Both the position numbers and the translations under genes were made by a program. The notes beneath the pieces are model-generated. The model saw only the letters and a program-made list of their open reading frames with translations. It was not told the DNA's origin and made no database searches. From the NCBI GenBank assembly GCA_033032865.1, contig JAWHQI010000079.1, positions 6,080,501 through 6,144,500 of the forward strand: a stretch of DNA of 64,000 nt. Direction: 5' to 3'. Source of the DNA: Dactylorhiza incarnata. Its lineage: Eukaryota > Streptophyta > Magnoliopsida > Asparagales > Orchidaceae. This document shows positions 11,991-22,859 of this stretch, piece by piece. The number at the start of each line of letters is the position of its first letter. The stretch's first letter is position 1.

Positions 11991-12756
11991 GAGAAGAATC
12001 AAAGATATTGAAGGAAGGATTGTCGTCGAGTAAACAACATGATTACGACGACATATTGCAAGAAAGAGGATCTCAACGACACAGTCAGAAATGGCATATC
12101 GTCGTATGTGAAGAATCGCCAGGATGTCTCGTATTGTTGTGATGCCAGCATCAGAGGCAGAAGAAAGAAGACATGAAGGTCTACCAGAGTTCATGGCATC
12201 GACAAAGGGCTGTCGTCGAGATATTATCCATGTCGTCATAACAATGGAAATATCGTCGAGACAGATTCAAAACATGCAGCCGTACTATCAGCAGTTAATG
12301 TCGCCGCCTGATTGTCCAAATCAGCGCGTGCACTTAATGAATCGAGACATTAGTGCGTACTCCAAAAAGAAAAAGATATCAGCGCGTGCTAAAAGGGAAT
12401 GGAGGTCTGACACATAAAGAAACTTCTTAGATGACTATTGGGGGGCATCGCAGTCTTATAAAAGGATATATGAGGCTGCCCTAAAAAGTTAATCATCAAG
12501 AAAGAACTTGCGCACATAGTAAATCGAAAAACACAAGCGTCGCAAGAAAGAAAGAGTAAAGGAAGGAGCAGCCATCTTCATCGACTGCTAAGAAGCCAAT
12601 CCTCATCTGGCTAAGAAAAGATTTGAAGAAGAACCGTGCGCTCAAGATCTGATTCATAACAATCTTCTTCAATCTCAAGGAGCCGATCTTCAACAGGCTA
12701 AAGGTGCCGATCTTCATCCGGCAGGAGAAACATTTTATTATTGTATTTTCTTGTAA

Positions 12757-13018
12757 GGCTTGCGGGCCAAACCGTCTAGCTTGAGGGTTGGAGAGCTATG
12801 AGGCTTGAGGGCTAGGGCAGTGCGCTTGCGGGTGCGATCTGTCGAGCTTGCGGGCTCAGGGGCAGTAGGGGCTTGTGGGCCTAGGCTGTTCGGACTTGCG
12901 GGTCCGTGTTGTAGGGCTTGAGGGCCTGAGTGTCGAGCTTGCGGGCTCGGGGGCAGTAGGGGCTTGAGGGCCTAGGCTGTTGGGACTTGCGGGTCCGTGT
13001 TGTAAGGCTTGAGGGCCT
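12757..13018 (+). repeat. Mini-hairpin array with constant TTGCGG loop in C leader
   Basis: About ten units of the form stem-TTG(C/A/T)GG-stem': GAGC/GCTC (12844-12857), CGGAC/GTCCG (12891-12906), GGGC/GCCT (12914-12927), GAGC/GCTC (12935-12948), GGAC/GTCC (12983-12996) and AGGC/GCCT (13005-13018). Part of it is a duplicated block of about 90 bp. It begins about 300 nt downstream of the TATA box, so it would lie in the RNA leader. The same array is in the 3' LTR at about 28380-28643. Not every unit pairs perfectly. Confidence 0.85.
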
Positions 13019-13255
13019 GAAGCTTTTGGCGGAGTTTGCCGAGCCCATCACACTGCTGGGTAGGCGCAGAGGGAAAGAGGACTACTCACGACTCCCTGTC
13101 GTGAGGAACCTCTATAGATCTTGTGTCGTCTGGTGTGTTTTATTTGTGTGATAATTTTATGTATTGCTTGAATCTTGATAACTCACACTAATAGATCAAA
13201 AAATACCAAGATCACCTAACACCCCCCTCTAGGTGAACGTTCCATATCCAACAAG

Positions 13256-13270
13256 TGGTATCAAAGCGAG
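13256..13270 (+). promoter_or_regulatory. Primer-binding site of element C
   Basis: TGGTATCAAAGCGAG, two bases after the 5' LTR. It matches the initiator tRNA-Met 3' end with a G-to-A change inside ATCAGAGC. Confidence 0.9.
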
Positions 13271-13321
13271 GTTGATTAAAAGGGGACTTAATAGTACGAT
13301 CTAGATCAGGAACGACTCACC

Positions 13322-15004
13322 ATGGCCGGTGGAGATCCGAATCGCGAAATGAGAGCCATGAAGCTTCCCATCTGCACAAAAGAGAATTTCCCCATTTGGA
13401 AGGAAAGAGTAAGACTCTTTATTGAGGCAGCTGACCCAAGAATCTACCTGACAATCAAGCAGGGTCCCTTCATCCCTACCACTGCCTCCACTATTAATCC
13501 AACTAGGCAGGTGATAAAGAAATATGAAGACATGACCAAGGACGAGCTAGCCTTGGCAGGTCTAGACAAGTGGGCACAAAATGTCATTGTAAGTGCCATA
13601 GATGACTCAACCCTCCAAAATCTAATTCACTACAAAACGACCAAGGAGATGTGGGACTCCTTGATCGTATACATGGAGGGTATTGAAGAGGTAAGGGATG
13701 ACAGGAAATCTCTCCTCAACCAGGAATATGAAGCCTTCAAACAAGGCAAGAATGAAACAGTCTTCAACTGCTATGAGAGATTTTTCAAGATCGTGAATGG
13801 ACTGAGAAACTACGACAGAGAGTTCATAAACTCTGATCTAAATGACAAATTTCTCAGATCCCTCACAAAGGAATGGGATATCAAGATATGTGCCATCAGA
13901 GAGATGGGCCAACTGGGCAACATGGAGCCCAAGAACCTATACGGGAAGCTGCTGTCTCATGAACATCAGCTTAATACAAGAAAGGCTGAAGAAGAAGAAA
14001 GCTCAAAGGTGAGCTCAAGAGAAAGATCGGTGGCTCTAAAGGCTGTGAGCACCAGAAGATTCAAGGGCAAGACCTCTGCTTCTCAGAATAGAACTGAAAA
14101 CAGTGAGGAATCAAAAGCCAGCTCCTCTGACTCTGATGATACAGATAGAGAGGTGGCCCTCCTCTCAAAACAATTCAGAAAGCTGCTACACAGAAGGAGG
14201 AGGGACAACAGCAGAAGCTCCTCCTCAAGCTCCAGGAGATCTGACTATCGGGACAGATCTAGGGCTCCCAGGGAGGATAGGTATAAATCCAACTCCAGTA
14301 GATATGACTTAAATAATACTGTTTGCTATTCTTGCAGCAAAACAGGTCACATGGCTGCCGACTGCCCCTCCAAGAAAAAGGAGTCAAGGAACCATGAAGA
14401 GAGAAGAAGCTCCAGGAGCAAGAGAACCTCTGAAAAGGGGTTCGTGGCAAAGAAGACCAAAACGTTGAGTTACTCTGACTTAAGTTCCTCTGGGACTGAG
14501 GATGAGGCACTTATTGGACTGATGGCTATTAATGAAGGCAACCGGGATGACAACTCTCCTGGAAAGGTAAAACACAGAACTTCTCTATCTGCCTCTGATT
14601 GTGAATCAGTAGCAGATTCTTTGCATAATGATGAGGAGGTATCTGCTGCCAACAACACTGCCTCAAGATCCCAGTATGAAATTGAATCTGAACTAATAAG
14701 GAAATATAAAGCCTTATGGAAAGCCTTCATAGGCAGTAAGAAACTCCTCAAGGTGCAAATCAAGGAGTTAGATTCCTTAAAACCTGTCCAATCCAAGCTC
14801 CAGGAGACAGCCGAGAGGCTAACCTCTATGAGCAAAGAAGTGGACAAACTTAAGGAAGCCATAAGTCTTAAGAATGCTGAGTTAGGGCAGAAAAACAAGG
14901 TCATTAGGGACCTTGAAGAAATGTTGCTGGCTGAGAAGAAACTTGCTTCCAGCTTCTCATTGCCCAAAACTACCCTTCCGATAATTGACACCTTCTCTGG
15001 ATAG
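13322..15004 (+). CDS. gag: Gag polyprotein of element C (560 aa, open)
   Basis: The start is an ATG 52 bases after the primer site. Residues about 1-240 are the plant Copia gag core (LPICTKENFPIWKERVRLF near the start, then the region ending EHQLNTRKAEEEE). A serine/arginine-rich stretch follows at about 290-325. A CCHC zinc knuckle CYSCSKTGHMAADC lies at residues 335-348. The C-terminal third is acidic and then coiled-coil-like. The TAG that ends it (15002-15004) is probably a decay mutation, since the same frame continues into a second, damaged zinc knuckle and then protease. The product would assemble particles and package element RNA. Confidence 0.9.
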   Translation: MAGGDPNREMRAMKLPICTKENFPIWKERVRLFIEAADPRIYLTIKQGPFIPTTASTINPTRQVIKKYEDMTKDELALAGLDKWAQNVIVSAIDDSTLQNLIHYKTTKEMWDSLIVYMEGIEEVRDDRKSLLNQEYEAFKQGKNETVFNCYERFFKIVNGLRNYDREFINSDLNDKFLRSLTKEWDIKICAIREMGQLGNMEPKNLYGKLLSHEHQLNTRKAEEEESSKVSSRERSVALKAVSTRRFKGKTSASQNRTENSEESKASSSDSDDTDREVALLSKQFRKLLHRRRRDNSRSSSSSSRRSDYRDRSRAPREDRYKSNSSRYDLNNTVCYSCSKTGHMAADCPSKKKESRNHEERRSSRSKRTSEKGFVAKKTKTLSYSDLSSSGTEDEALIGLMAINEGNRDDNSPGKVKHRTSLSASDCESVADSLHNDEEVSAANNTASRSQYEIESELIRKYKALWKAFIGSKKLLKVQIKELDSLKPVQSKLQETAERLTSMSKEVDKLKEAISLKNAELGQKNKVIRDLEEMLLAEKKLASSFSLPKTTLPIIDTFSG

Positions 15005-17349
15005 TTCAGAGCTGGTATCGGTTTCCATCAGGAGCCAGTCATGGGCAAAGATCCTGAAGCCAGACCTTCTTATAAGAAGGTGCTGATAGCAAGTCCTTTA
15101 GCCCACAGACCTGCAGCAACAACAGCTAAAAGAATGGGAGTGGCTGTTCCTACAAAGCCCGCTCCCAAGAAGGTGAACTAAAGAATAGTGAAGCCAATTC
15201 CTCCCCCGGCTCACCCACATGAGGTTCACCCTAGATCTATTAGGGAAGACACCTTCTCCTCGACACATCAGCACTATCATGCTACACAGATGATGAAGCA
15301 GAAGAGAAGATATAACAGATATGAGTGCTAGTGCTGTGGGAAAGTAGGCCACTTTGCATTGGACTGTTGGTTCAACCCAACAGGACTCAATGCAAGGAAA
15401 GTGCAGAGCCCTCCGAGGTTTCTGATTCCGCTCTATCATCCTAACAGAAACCAAGGACCCAATCCCTATTAGGTACCTAAGGGGAAGTGATCTGTTTTGC
15501 AGGTAGGTCCAAATGCCAACCAATCTCCAATTTGGTATTTGGACAGTGGCTGCTCCAGGCACATGACTGGAGTTAGAAAGTATTTGAAAGAATTCATCCC
15601 TGTGGAGAATGGACCGACTGTCATCTTTGGAGGTTCAGAAAAGGGAGTGACCAGGGGCTACGACAATATCTCTAATGGGTTAGTCACCATCACAAAGGTA
15701 GCCTATGTGGAGGGGTTGAGACACAACCTCATAAGCATAAGTCAGCTTTGTGATCTAGGCTTTGTTATTACTTTCCACAAGGATAAGTGTCTAATTAAGA
15801 AGTTCTCAGATTCTGAGACTACCTTAACGGGCACTCGGAGTGGGAACATCTATTGTTTAAATTTTCTCAATATAAATTCTTCCATGCCCATATGTCTTGT
15901 AGCTGATGGCAAAGAGGCTCTGTGTGTACAATGACATAAGAGACTTGCAGACATCAACTATAAGACAATAGGCAAGCTTTTCTCACAAAACCTGGTCAGA
16001 AATGGACCTGACATTAAGTGCATCAAAGATGGTCCTTGTCAAGCCTGCCAACTTGGAAAGCAGACTAGGACTAGCTTTAAAAGCATCTCTAACAAAGAGT
16101 CCACAAGGTGCTTATTTTTACTGCACATGGATTTATTTGGTCCTATGTCAGTTCATAGCTTAGGAGGGAAGGCATACACCCTTGTAGTTGTTGATGACTA
16201 CTCAAGGTTCACTTGGGTATTCTTCCTCAAAAAGAAATCAGATACCCTCGATATCTTGAAGAATTTTGTCAGGCAGGTCCAGAATGAGATGAGTTATACT
16301 GTGGTCAAATTCAGAAGTGACCATGGGACAGAATTTCAGTCAGGGGCCATGACAGAATTCTGCCATGACCTAGGTATCTCCCAAGAATTCTCCTCCCCCA
16401 GAACTCCTCAACAGAATGGGATTGCTGAAAGGAAGAACAGAACCTTGATAGAGGCTAGCAGGACAATGCTAAGTGACTCCTCATTACCAGAATATTTTTG
16501 GGCAAAGTCTGTCAACACTGCTTGTCATGTGATAAACAGGGCCTCAATCATCAAAAACTACAAGAAAACTCCCTATGAGCTAATGAAGGGCAGAAAACCA
16601 ACTCTATCCTACTTTAGGATCTTTGGTAGCAAATGTTATGTCCTTAATAATGGGAAATCCAAACTAACTAAGTTTGCTGAGAAAACTGTGAGGGTATATT
16701 TGTTGGATACAGCTCCTACAGCCGGGCATACAGAGTATACAACCTCAATACCCAAACAGTGGAAGAATCTGTTCATGTTGTATTTGATGAGACTAGCCTT
16801 ATCCATAAGGGTTGGTCTAGTTTTCTAGTGAATGCAGGTACAGTGGAAAGATTAGAAAAGCTATCCATTGAAGACAATGTTGACACCTCATTCAACAACA
16901 AGAATCAGCCAGTGATGGTTGAAATAGAGGTAGAACCTGCAGAAGATACAGAAATGGCAGAAGAATTGCAGCCTGCAGAAGTAGCTCCTGCAGAAATACC
17001 CAGACCACTTCCAACTACCTTAAGACAAGTAAGAGATCATCCCCAAGAGCAGATAATAGGAAATGTCAACCAAGGGGTGCTGACAAGGAGTAGAGCTGCA
17101 AATCAAGCATTGTACCTGAGTTTTCTCTCTCAAATTGAACCCAAGAAATTTGAGGAAGCAAATCAGGATCCATTTTGGATTGCTGCAATGCAGGAGGAAC
17201 TGAATCAATTTAAATGATGCAAAGTGTGGAAATTGGTTCCAAGACCCCAAGGGCACAACATCGTAGGAACCAAATGGGTCTACAGGAACAAATTGGATGA
17301 AAATGGAATCATCACCAAGAATAAAGCAAGACTTGTGGCAAAAGGCTAC
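15005..17349 (+). pseudogene. pol: Element C pol part 1: protease, integrase, start of RT
   Basis: This continues the gag frame through several stops (15329-15331 inside a second CCHC-like motif, others near 15470, 15488 and 15932). Protease has WYLDSGCSRHMTG with the catalytic Asp codon at 15542. In integrase the histidine-zinc region is damaged (a stop replaces Trp before HKRLA, and the next His is Asp). Its core keeps Asp at 16130, Asp at 16319 in RSDHGTEF and Glu at 16427 in PQQNGIAERKN, a correct D-35-E spacing. A frameshift near 16690 moves the rest to another frame (LGY-type motif through AMQEELNQF, with a stop near 17215). RT begins GTKWVYRNKLDENG and is cut at 17349 by D. Confidence 0.9.
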
Positions 17350-17773
17350 TGTAACGCCCCAGCTTTTCTTATAGTCTTTTAAGCGGGGATTCGAATTGGT
17401 AATGTCCTATATATTAAAGCTATCGTTGCGTAGTGTTAATGCAAGAGGGCGTTACCGTTTCGTCGTCGTCGTCTGGCGAGTAATTCTAGATCGAGTCATA
17501 TTTGCAATATATATATATTTAAGTGTATATACAAAGTTTTTCTTTTCTTCCATTTGTTGTCATAGGCAGACTCGTTCAATCATGTGTTCGTGTAGGTAGG
17601 TATATGCATAATTATATGTATCTATATGTAAAAACGAAGGTTTGTATAAAAGTATATATATATATACACGTATGCATTATAATTGCATGTCCAAAGGTTA
17701 TAAATAAAAATTTATACATACATACATATATGCTATATTCATAAATTTGTGCGAAATTGAATATGCATAAGAC

Positions 17774-17775
<2 letters not shown>

Positions 17776-17812
<37 letters not shown>

Positions 17813-17905
17813 GCAAAGATTTTATATAGGAATTTTATACGTACTTACCTAAATGCAATATATATATATACGTGTATGCATGTTTTTGTATATGTACATA
17901 TTGGT

Positions 17906-17960
<55 letters not shown>
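17776..17960. repeat. TA/AT microsatellites in D 5' LTR
   Basis: Two long TA dinucleotide runs, about 17776-17807 and 17911-17960, with shorter TATATA tracts around them to about 18030. A Tyr-Ile-rich ORF over them is an artefact. Confidence 0.95.
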
Positions 17961-17962
<2 letters not shown>

Positions 17963-18039
17963 CTTATATACATATATATAAAGTTTATTTTTATATATAT
18001 ATGCATATAAAAGTTTATGTGCTATATATTTATATTAAC

Positions 18040-18340
18040 AAAGAAAGGACCCCCCTCCCCAGCAACGCTGCTTTTTCTTTTTCTCCCCCTCCCGATGGCT
18101 CCAGGTTGGCGGAAGGGGGAGTGTTTGGCGAGGTAGGGTTTCGTCAGAAGCTCGCCGTCGGAGGAGGTTTAGGGGTGACGGAAGCTTGTTTTCGTCGCCG
18201 GAGCGGGGTTGCGGAGAGTTCCCGTTGGCGTCGGCGGTGGTTGTGAGGCCTCCCGGGCGTGGTTCTCGCTTCGGCGAGAGGCGTCGGCTTCCGAATCAAG
18301 GCAAGAAAACTCTTCCTCCTCGTTCCCTCCATCTCTTTCC
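18040..18340. other. GC-rich island in D 5' LTR
   Basis: An abrupt change from AT-rich to GC-rich sequence with many GGCG, CGCCG and CGTCGG motifs. It is open in more than one frame on both strands, but nothing resembles a known protein and no start or splice context is persuasive. It could be LTR leader sequence or captured host 5' UTR. It is missing from the 3' LTR. Confidence 0.5.
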
Positions 18341-18833
18341 TCTTGCTTAATCGATCTTGGCCCTGGTCATGGAGTTATGCACAGGATTTCATTTGCTAAG
18401 TATAATCTGGATGGTTGTATGCTTGGATCATATGCTAGTTCTGCACATTTCGTTGCTAGAAATCTGGATGGAAACATGTATATATATATACACATGTAAA
18501 AATGTGTATAAATGCATATATATGCTTGCTTAAAGAGGCAGATTTGGGGTTATTTAAGTCCTGGAGGGCTGAGTTTTTTTTTTCATAGTTGGTTCTCTTC
18601 TCTTCCCCCCTCTTTCTCCTTCATCCCCTGCCTCCTTGAGGTGTAGTGGTGGTTTGAGATTATTGCTCCAGGAAGTTTTTTGTGTGTGTTTTTGTTGTAG
18701 TCATGGGTAAGATTAGCCCTCATCTTTTGTTGTTAGGGTTTAGCCCAGGAAATCTTTGATGTTTAACCGCTCCAGGAATTTTATGCTTGATACATCTCTT
18801 CAATTGGGTGCTGTTTCCTGCCTTGGTTAAAAT

Positions 18834-19540
18834 GGGGGCTGCTGGTTATACTTTTCCTAATTGGGGTTGCTGTTCATATACCTTAATTTGGGGGGCGGCT
18901 TCTCACGATTTGTTCCATGGGGGCTGCTGTATATATTCCCTAGTTGGGGGGCTGCTAGATATATATTCTAATTAGGATTATTTAGGTGCTGACTTACAGC
19001 TCCATTTCTGAATTTCGTTGGGCTGCTGCTTTTGGACCTATTGGTATCGTTTGAGGGGATGGCTGCTATGCTTTAAACCCGTTGGGAGTGTTAATTTCTT
19101 TTGGGCTGCTTTGCTCAATCAGTTGGGGTTTTTAGTTTGGGCTGCTCTTACCTGTGTCCCTTATTTGGGGGTTGCTGCTATGATTATGTGTGGGACTGCT
19201 ACATGTTTATTCATATAATCTAGTTGTTTTTTTTGGGGCTGCAATATATATTTCTGATCTATTTGGTTTTGGGGGCTGCCTTGTAGAATCTGTTGGGGGG
19301 CTGCCTTATAGAAATATGTTTAGGTAGGGCTGCTGTTTTAAAGTCTAAATGGGGGGCTGCCTTGTTATAATGTTCTGTTTGGGCTGTTTTATACACATAT
19401 AGTCCAATTAGTCGTACATATATTTCCATTCTGAAATTTTAAATTTGGGGGTTGCCGTATAAGAATCCTATTTCCGATATTCCATTCAATTATTGTTATA
19501 TGACTGGTGGGCTGCCTTCGGGTTGCAAGTCTCGCTAATT
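18834..19540 (+). repeat. Interspersed GGGGCTGC repeat field
   Basis: About 19 occurrences of GGGGCTGC or close variants (GGGGTTGC, GGGACTGC, GGGGGGCTGCC), spaced roughly 30-60 bp, with unrelated T-rich sequence between. The core is kept while spacers vary in length and content, so this is not a simple tandem repeat. Confidence 0.85.
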
Positions 19541-19955
19541 CAAATTTGTGTAATCGGCTCTTAGCTCAAGCTTATTCTTGTTTTTTTGGCCTTCAGTTGA
19601 TTTGGTTATATGGCCTTGGTTAAGAAAATACGGTTGGCATGTTCAACATCTATATTTAAAGGTTGGTTAAATTATAAAGTCACTCATAGTCTCGCACCAG
19701 TAGCCTAGCTGTTGAGTTATCTATTTGCCGTTTCCCTTCTCTTTTAATCTTTTTTTCCGGGTTTTGCTTTTCTTCCCCTTTAATGATTGTTACTCCACAT
19801 TTTCTGCGAGTGAAGCTCTGTTTGTGATCTTCCTTATTGTTCTGGTAGATTCTCTCAGAAAAGTCGTTTCCAGTGTATTCTCGAAAATCATGTTTCTTCT
19901 TTGACATAAAGTCCTCCAGTCAATTTTGATTAAGATTTTCCTATTGACTGTTGTT

Positions 19956-20098
19956 AAGTCTTTCTCGTCGACTTTGATATAAGTCTTTCCCGTCGACTTT
20001 GATATAGTCTTTCTCGCCGACTTTTATATAAGTCTTTCTCGTCGACTTTGATATAAGTCTTTCTCGTCGACTTTGATATAAGTCCTTCTCGTCGATTT
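19956..20098. repeat. 26-bp TCGAC tandem repeat in D LTR
   Basis: Six units of AAGTCTTTCTCGTCGACTTT plus GATAT with small changes (CCCGTCGAC, CGCCGAC). The same array is in the 3' LTR at about 23949-24092. The core CGTCGAC is related to the motif repeated in U3 of neighbouring Copia families. Confidence 0.93.
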
Positions 20099-20493
20099 CT
20101 TCGCTTATTCTGAATTATTTCCTCATATATTATATGTTCTTTCGCCGGGTGATCCCGGGTACCTCAAGCGATGTTATCAAGCATTTTACTCTTTTCGTTG
20201 AGACTTTTTTTGATGAAGCTATGCTTTATTCTTTGAGTTGTCCCGTATTTGATTGGTGACCGGTTATGGTATTGTTTCATGCCTTATTCGTCGTATTGTT
20301 ATGAGATGTTCGTTGGGAGTCAAGTTTGGACTCACCAAGTGTTTTCAAATGAATCGTTGAGTAGTGTTTATTTCTTTGTGACCCTATCCTTAGGGTGTTA
20401 TGGTGCTGATATCTCGGGTTACGTCCCGTGTCTTAATTGAAACTTAATTTGTTTTTTTTTGGAACCTTTGTCTTAAGCCTTGCACGGTGGGTA

Positions 20494-20572
20494 GTTTTGG
20501 GTGGCAGTGGATAGAGTACCACCACCCGGATTTGGTTTTTGGGTGGCAGTGGATAGAGGACCACGACCCGGG
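20494..20572. repeat. Direct duplication with inverted arms
   Basis: Two copies of a unit of about 36 bp starting TTTTGGGTGGCAGTGGATAG and ending CCACCCGG or CGACCCGGG. A third partial similarity (GGTGGAAGATACCACC) follows. Within each unit GGGTGG can pair with CCACCC. The same pair is in the 3' LTR near 24488-24566. Confidence 0.85.
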
Positions 20573-21634
20573 TTTTGTGCTGCGGGCGTTGGTGGAAGAT
20601 ACCACCGTCGCAGTACCTTCTTTTGGGGGACGCTTTTCCCTCGAGCTGATCAGTCTCAAGTTCTTAAGCACATATGCTTATATATGTGTATTATGATAGT
20701 ATATGTATGACTATCTCATCTGAGCCGCAATGGCGGACACGTGGTGGGCTTTGATTGTGTTGACTATTACCTTCTGGTGCAGGCTTTTCTTCTTACCGAG
20801 TTCACTCGTTTGAGCTGGCTCGGGTTGTTGTAAGATTATAGATGTTTACCTGCTTAGTTTTCCTTTCTGCACTCTCTTATTTCTCTTACTGCTAATCTTG
20901 GTTTTCTTGCACCCTCTTGGGCTGAGGCATTCTTTTCTTATGAATGTCTCAGGTTCAGGTTTTTAGCCGTCGCAGGAGTTAGAGCGGCGTCGTTCAGTGT
21001 TCCTGTCGAGGCCCTTCCCCTCTTAGGTAAGGGGCAGTTGCTTAGTTGTTGTCTCTCCTTTAGCTGTTTTTCCTTCTTCCCTGCGGGTTCGTGTCAGCTG
21101 TTGGCGCCCGTATGGCTTTTTGTTTAGATTACTTACTGTTTGCTTTGCTGTTACTTTGAGTACTTTACTTACTTGCTCTCTGGGAAGCCTTTTCGCTAAG
21201 ATGTAGTAGTTACTTTATTGACATAAAAACGTCGTTCTTGCATATCATGCTTTTAAATAAAGATCGCATGCTTTGAAATTCGTAGAAAAAAATCCTTTCT
21301 TACTATACTAAACCTAGATATGTGCATATCAATTCTGGAAATGTTATTTTCTTGCTCATGTAGGCTAAATGAAACAAACCTATTTTTCCGCTGCGTATAT
21401 ATAGTTTTCTACTTGTGGACTAGATGATCCACCGGACCGAGGGACGCGGTCTTAAGTTAATAATGAAAATTTCTCTTTTTAATATAAACACATATGTCTT
21501 TTATAAATTTATCGTAAGGAGTGTTTTCCTGAGCGTCTGTAGTCGTCTCCTGCAGGCGTGGCATCACGACGCGTATTTTCCCCTTGCTCTGATAATATGT
21601 ATTATATTCTTGGGAAAATGCGGGTTGTGACAGC

Positions 21635-21648
21635 TGGTATCAGAGGGA
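21635..21648 (+). promoter_or_regulatory. Primer-binding site of element D
   Basis: TGGTATCAGAGGGA, two bases after the LTR end at 21632. This is the initiator-tRNA-Met type used by Tekay-like chromoviruses. Confidence 0.9.
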
Positions 21649-21802
21649 GGTTAGCCGGGTTGCTGGAAATGTTCTGGTTGGCCCGGTTAACCGCCTGGTG
21701 AGAATCGTCATTCATTGCATACACACACCGAAGGGTCATGAGTATGTCTTGGCTGAAGCATGAACACTACACTCATAGCATGATAAGAAGTATACGGGGC
21801 AT

Positions 21803-21963
21803 ATTATGTAGTATGGGATGCATAATATGTGTTTGTATATGGATCCTCATAGGTGACAACATACGACTGTTATGTAGTATGGGATGCATAACGTAGGTCG
21901 CATGCGTGTCCATTAGATTTTCCTTTTCGTTACATGCGATAATATGTAGTATGAGATGCATAA
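21803..21963. repeat. Three spaced copies of TATGTAGTATGGGATGCATA
   Basis: A 20-bp unit recurs at about 21805, 21871 and 21943, roughly 68 bp apart, in the untranslated start of D's interior. ATGCAT and TGCATA-rich flanks may support small hairpins. No function is evident. Confidence 0.85.
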
Positions 21964-22320
21964 GATCGCATGTGTATGCCGCTCATAACATGCATTAAGG
22001 CCTTTTTAGATTGCATAGCACTGCATATAAATCATAACATAGCATTGCACACGTGCCAAGCTAAAGACATACGTGATGGCGCTCATACACACATGATTTG
22101 AAATAAAATTTTAGCATTTATGCATTCATATGATTTGCACAAAAGTTAATAGAATGATGATATATCATCCGAGGTTAATCATAACATCATTTCACAAATT
22201 CCCAGAGCAAGGTAACAGCAAGAGCAAGTATCTACCCTTTTTTGATCTGTATCGAGTTAGGAAATTCTGGTTCCTAGTTGTTGCGTCTTAAGCTAGGTAT
22301 TTTGAGGTGTTCATTCGTAA

Positions 22321-22506
22321 TTGCTGTCAATGACTCCAGAGCGTGGTGCGTCGGAGTCGGCTCTCCGGTTAGAGGGTGAACCCTTAGGTGCGCTTAGTGA
22401 GGCGGTGACTAAGGGGTTGCGTCAGAGTATCGAGGCGTTGTTAAGGCAAATGGTTGTTAGACAGGCGCAGTTTTTCTGCCCAGGTGTTTTCAGGTTAAGG
22501 TTTTGA
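22321..22506 (+). pseudogene. Gag N-terminal relic of element D
   Basis: A 61-codon opening starting MTPERGASESALRLEGEP after two residues. Its character fits the start of a Tekay-type gag. It runs into a stop at 22504-22506, and the capsid core and zinc knuckle are not recognisable downstream. Confidence 0.45.
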
Positions 22507-22859
22507 CCTAGTTTATTCGTTGGCTTGCGAATGTGGATTTGGATTTTTGTTATCTCAATTTTGTGCGAGTTAAGGTAGAGGATGTTGAGCGTGCCTTTTT
22601 TTTTGAGTTTTACTCGATGTTTTGGCTATAGTGCTTCGCAGGCGGTCATCCTTAGGTGGTTGATCGTTTTGCAGATCCCCTTGGTGTTTAGTTCCCCTCT
22701 ATTGTTTCTGTGGTGTCGAATCAGAGCTTTCAGAGTTGACCTGTCCTCTTAGGTGATTTCTTAGCTTTTGCTAATCTAAAGGTGCTAGACCTGGGGGTTT
22801 CGTTGTGTTTTTGGGTTTGGGCTGGTTGTCCAGGTTTGATGCTGTTATCCAACGTAAGG

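Larger units (their letters stand above)
11681..13253 (+). repeat. Element C 5' LTR
   Basis: Runs from TGTTGGGAATCTCG to ATATCCAACA. U3 holds a GATCGTCGAACG array (11884-11990). A TATA box TATAAAA is at 12457-12463. The leader carries a stem-loop array at 12757-13018. The right end has the C-run plus CTCTAGG typical of the group. It is identical in length to the 3' copy. Confidence 0.96.
17350..21632 (+). repeat. Element D 5' LTR (4283 bp)
   Basis: Includes a 2.2-kb segment (about 17560-19786) absent from the 3' LTR. That segment has TA microsatellites, a GC-rich patch (about 18040-18330) and a field of GGGGCTGC repeats. After it come a 26-bp TCGAC tandem repeat and a duplicated GGGTGGCAGTGGATAGAG block. 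No coding domain is convincing. Confidence 0.92.

Noticed and set aside
14470..14991. 173-codon minus-strand ORF
   Set aside because: Antisense shadow of the gag gene of element C; no domain and no independent signals.
17872..18246. 124-codon ORF starting in a Tyr-Ile repeat
   Set aside because: It runs through a TA microsatellite into the GC-rich patch of D's LTR; no recognisable protein.
18040..18340. GC-rich patch as the first exon of a host gene
   Set aside because: Open in several frames but without a conserved domain, supported start or splice donor; kept only as a composition anomaly.
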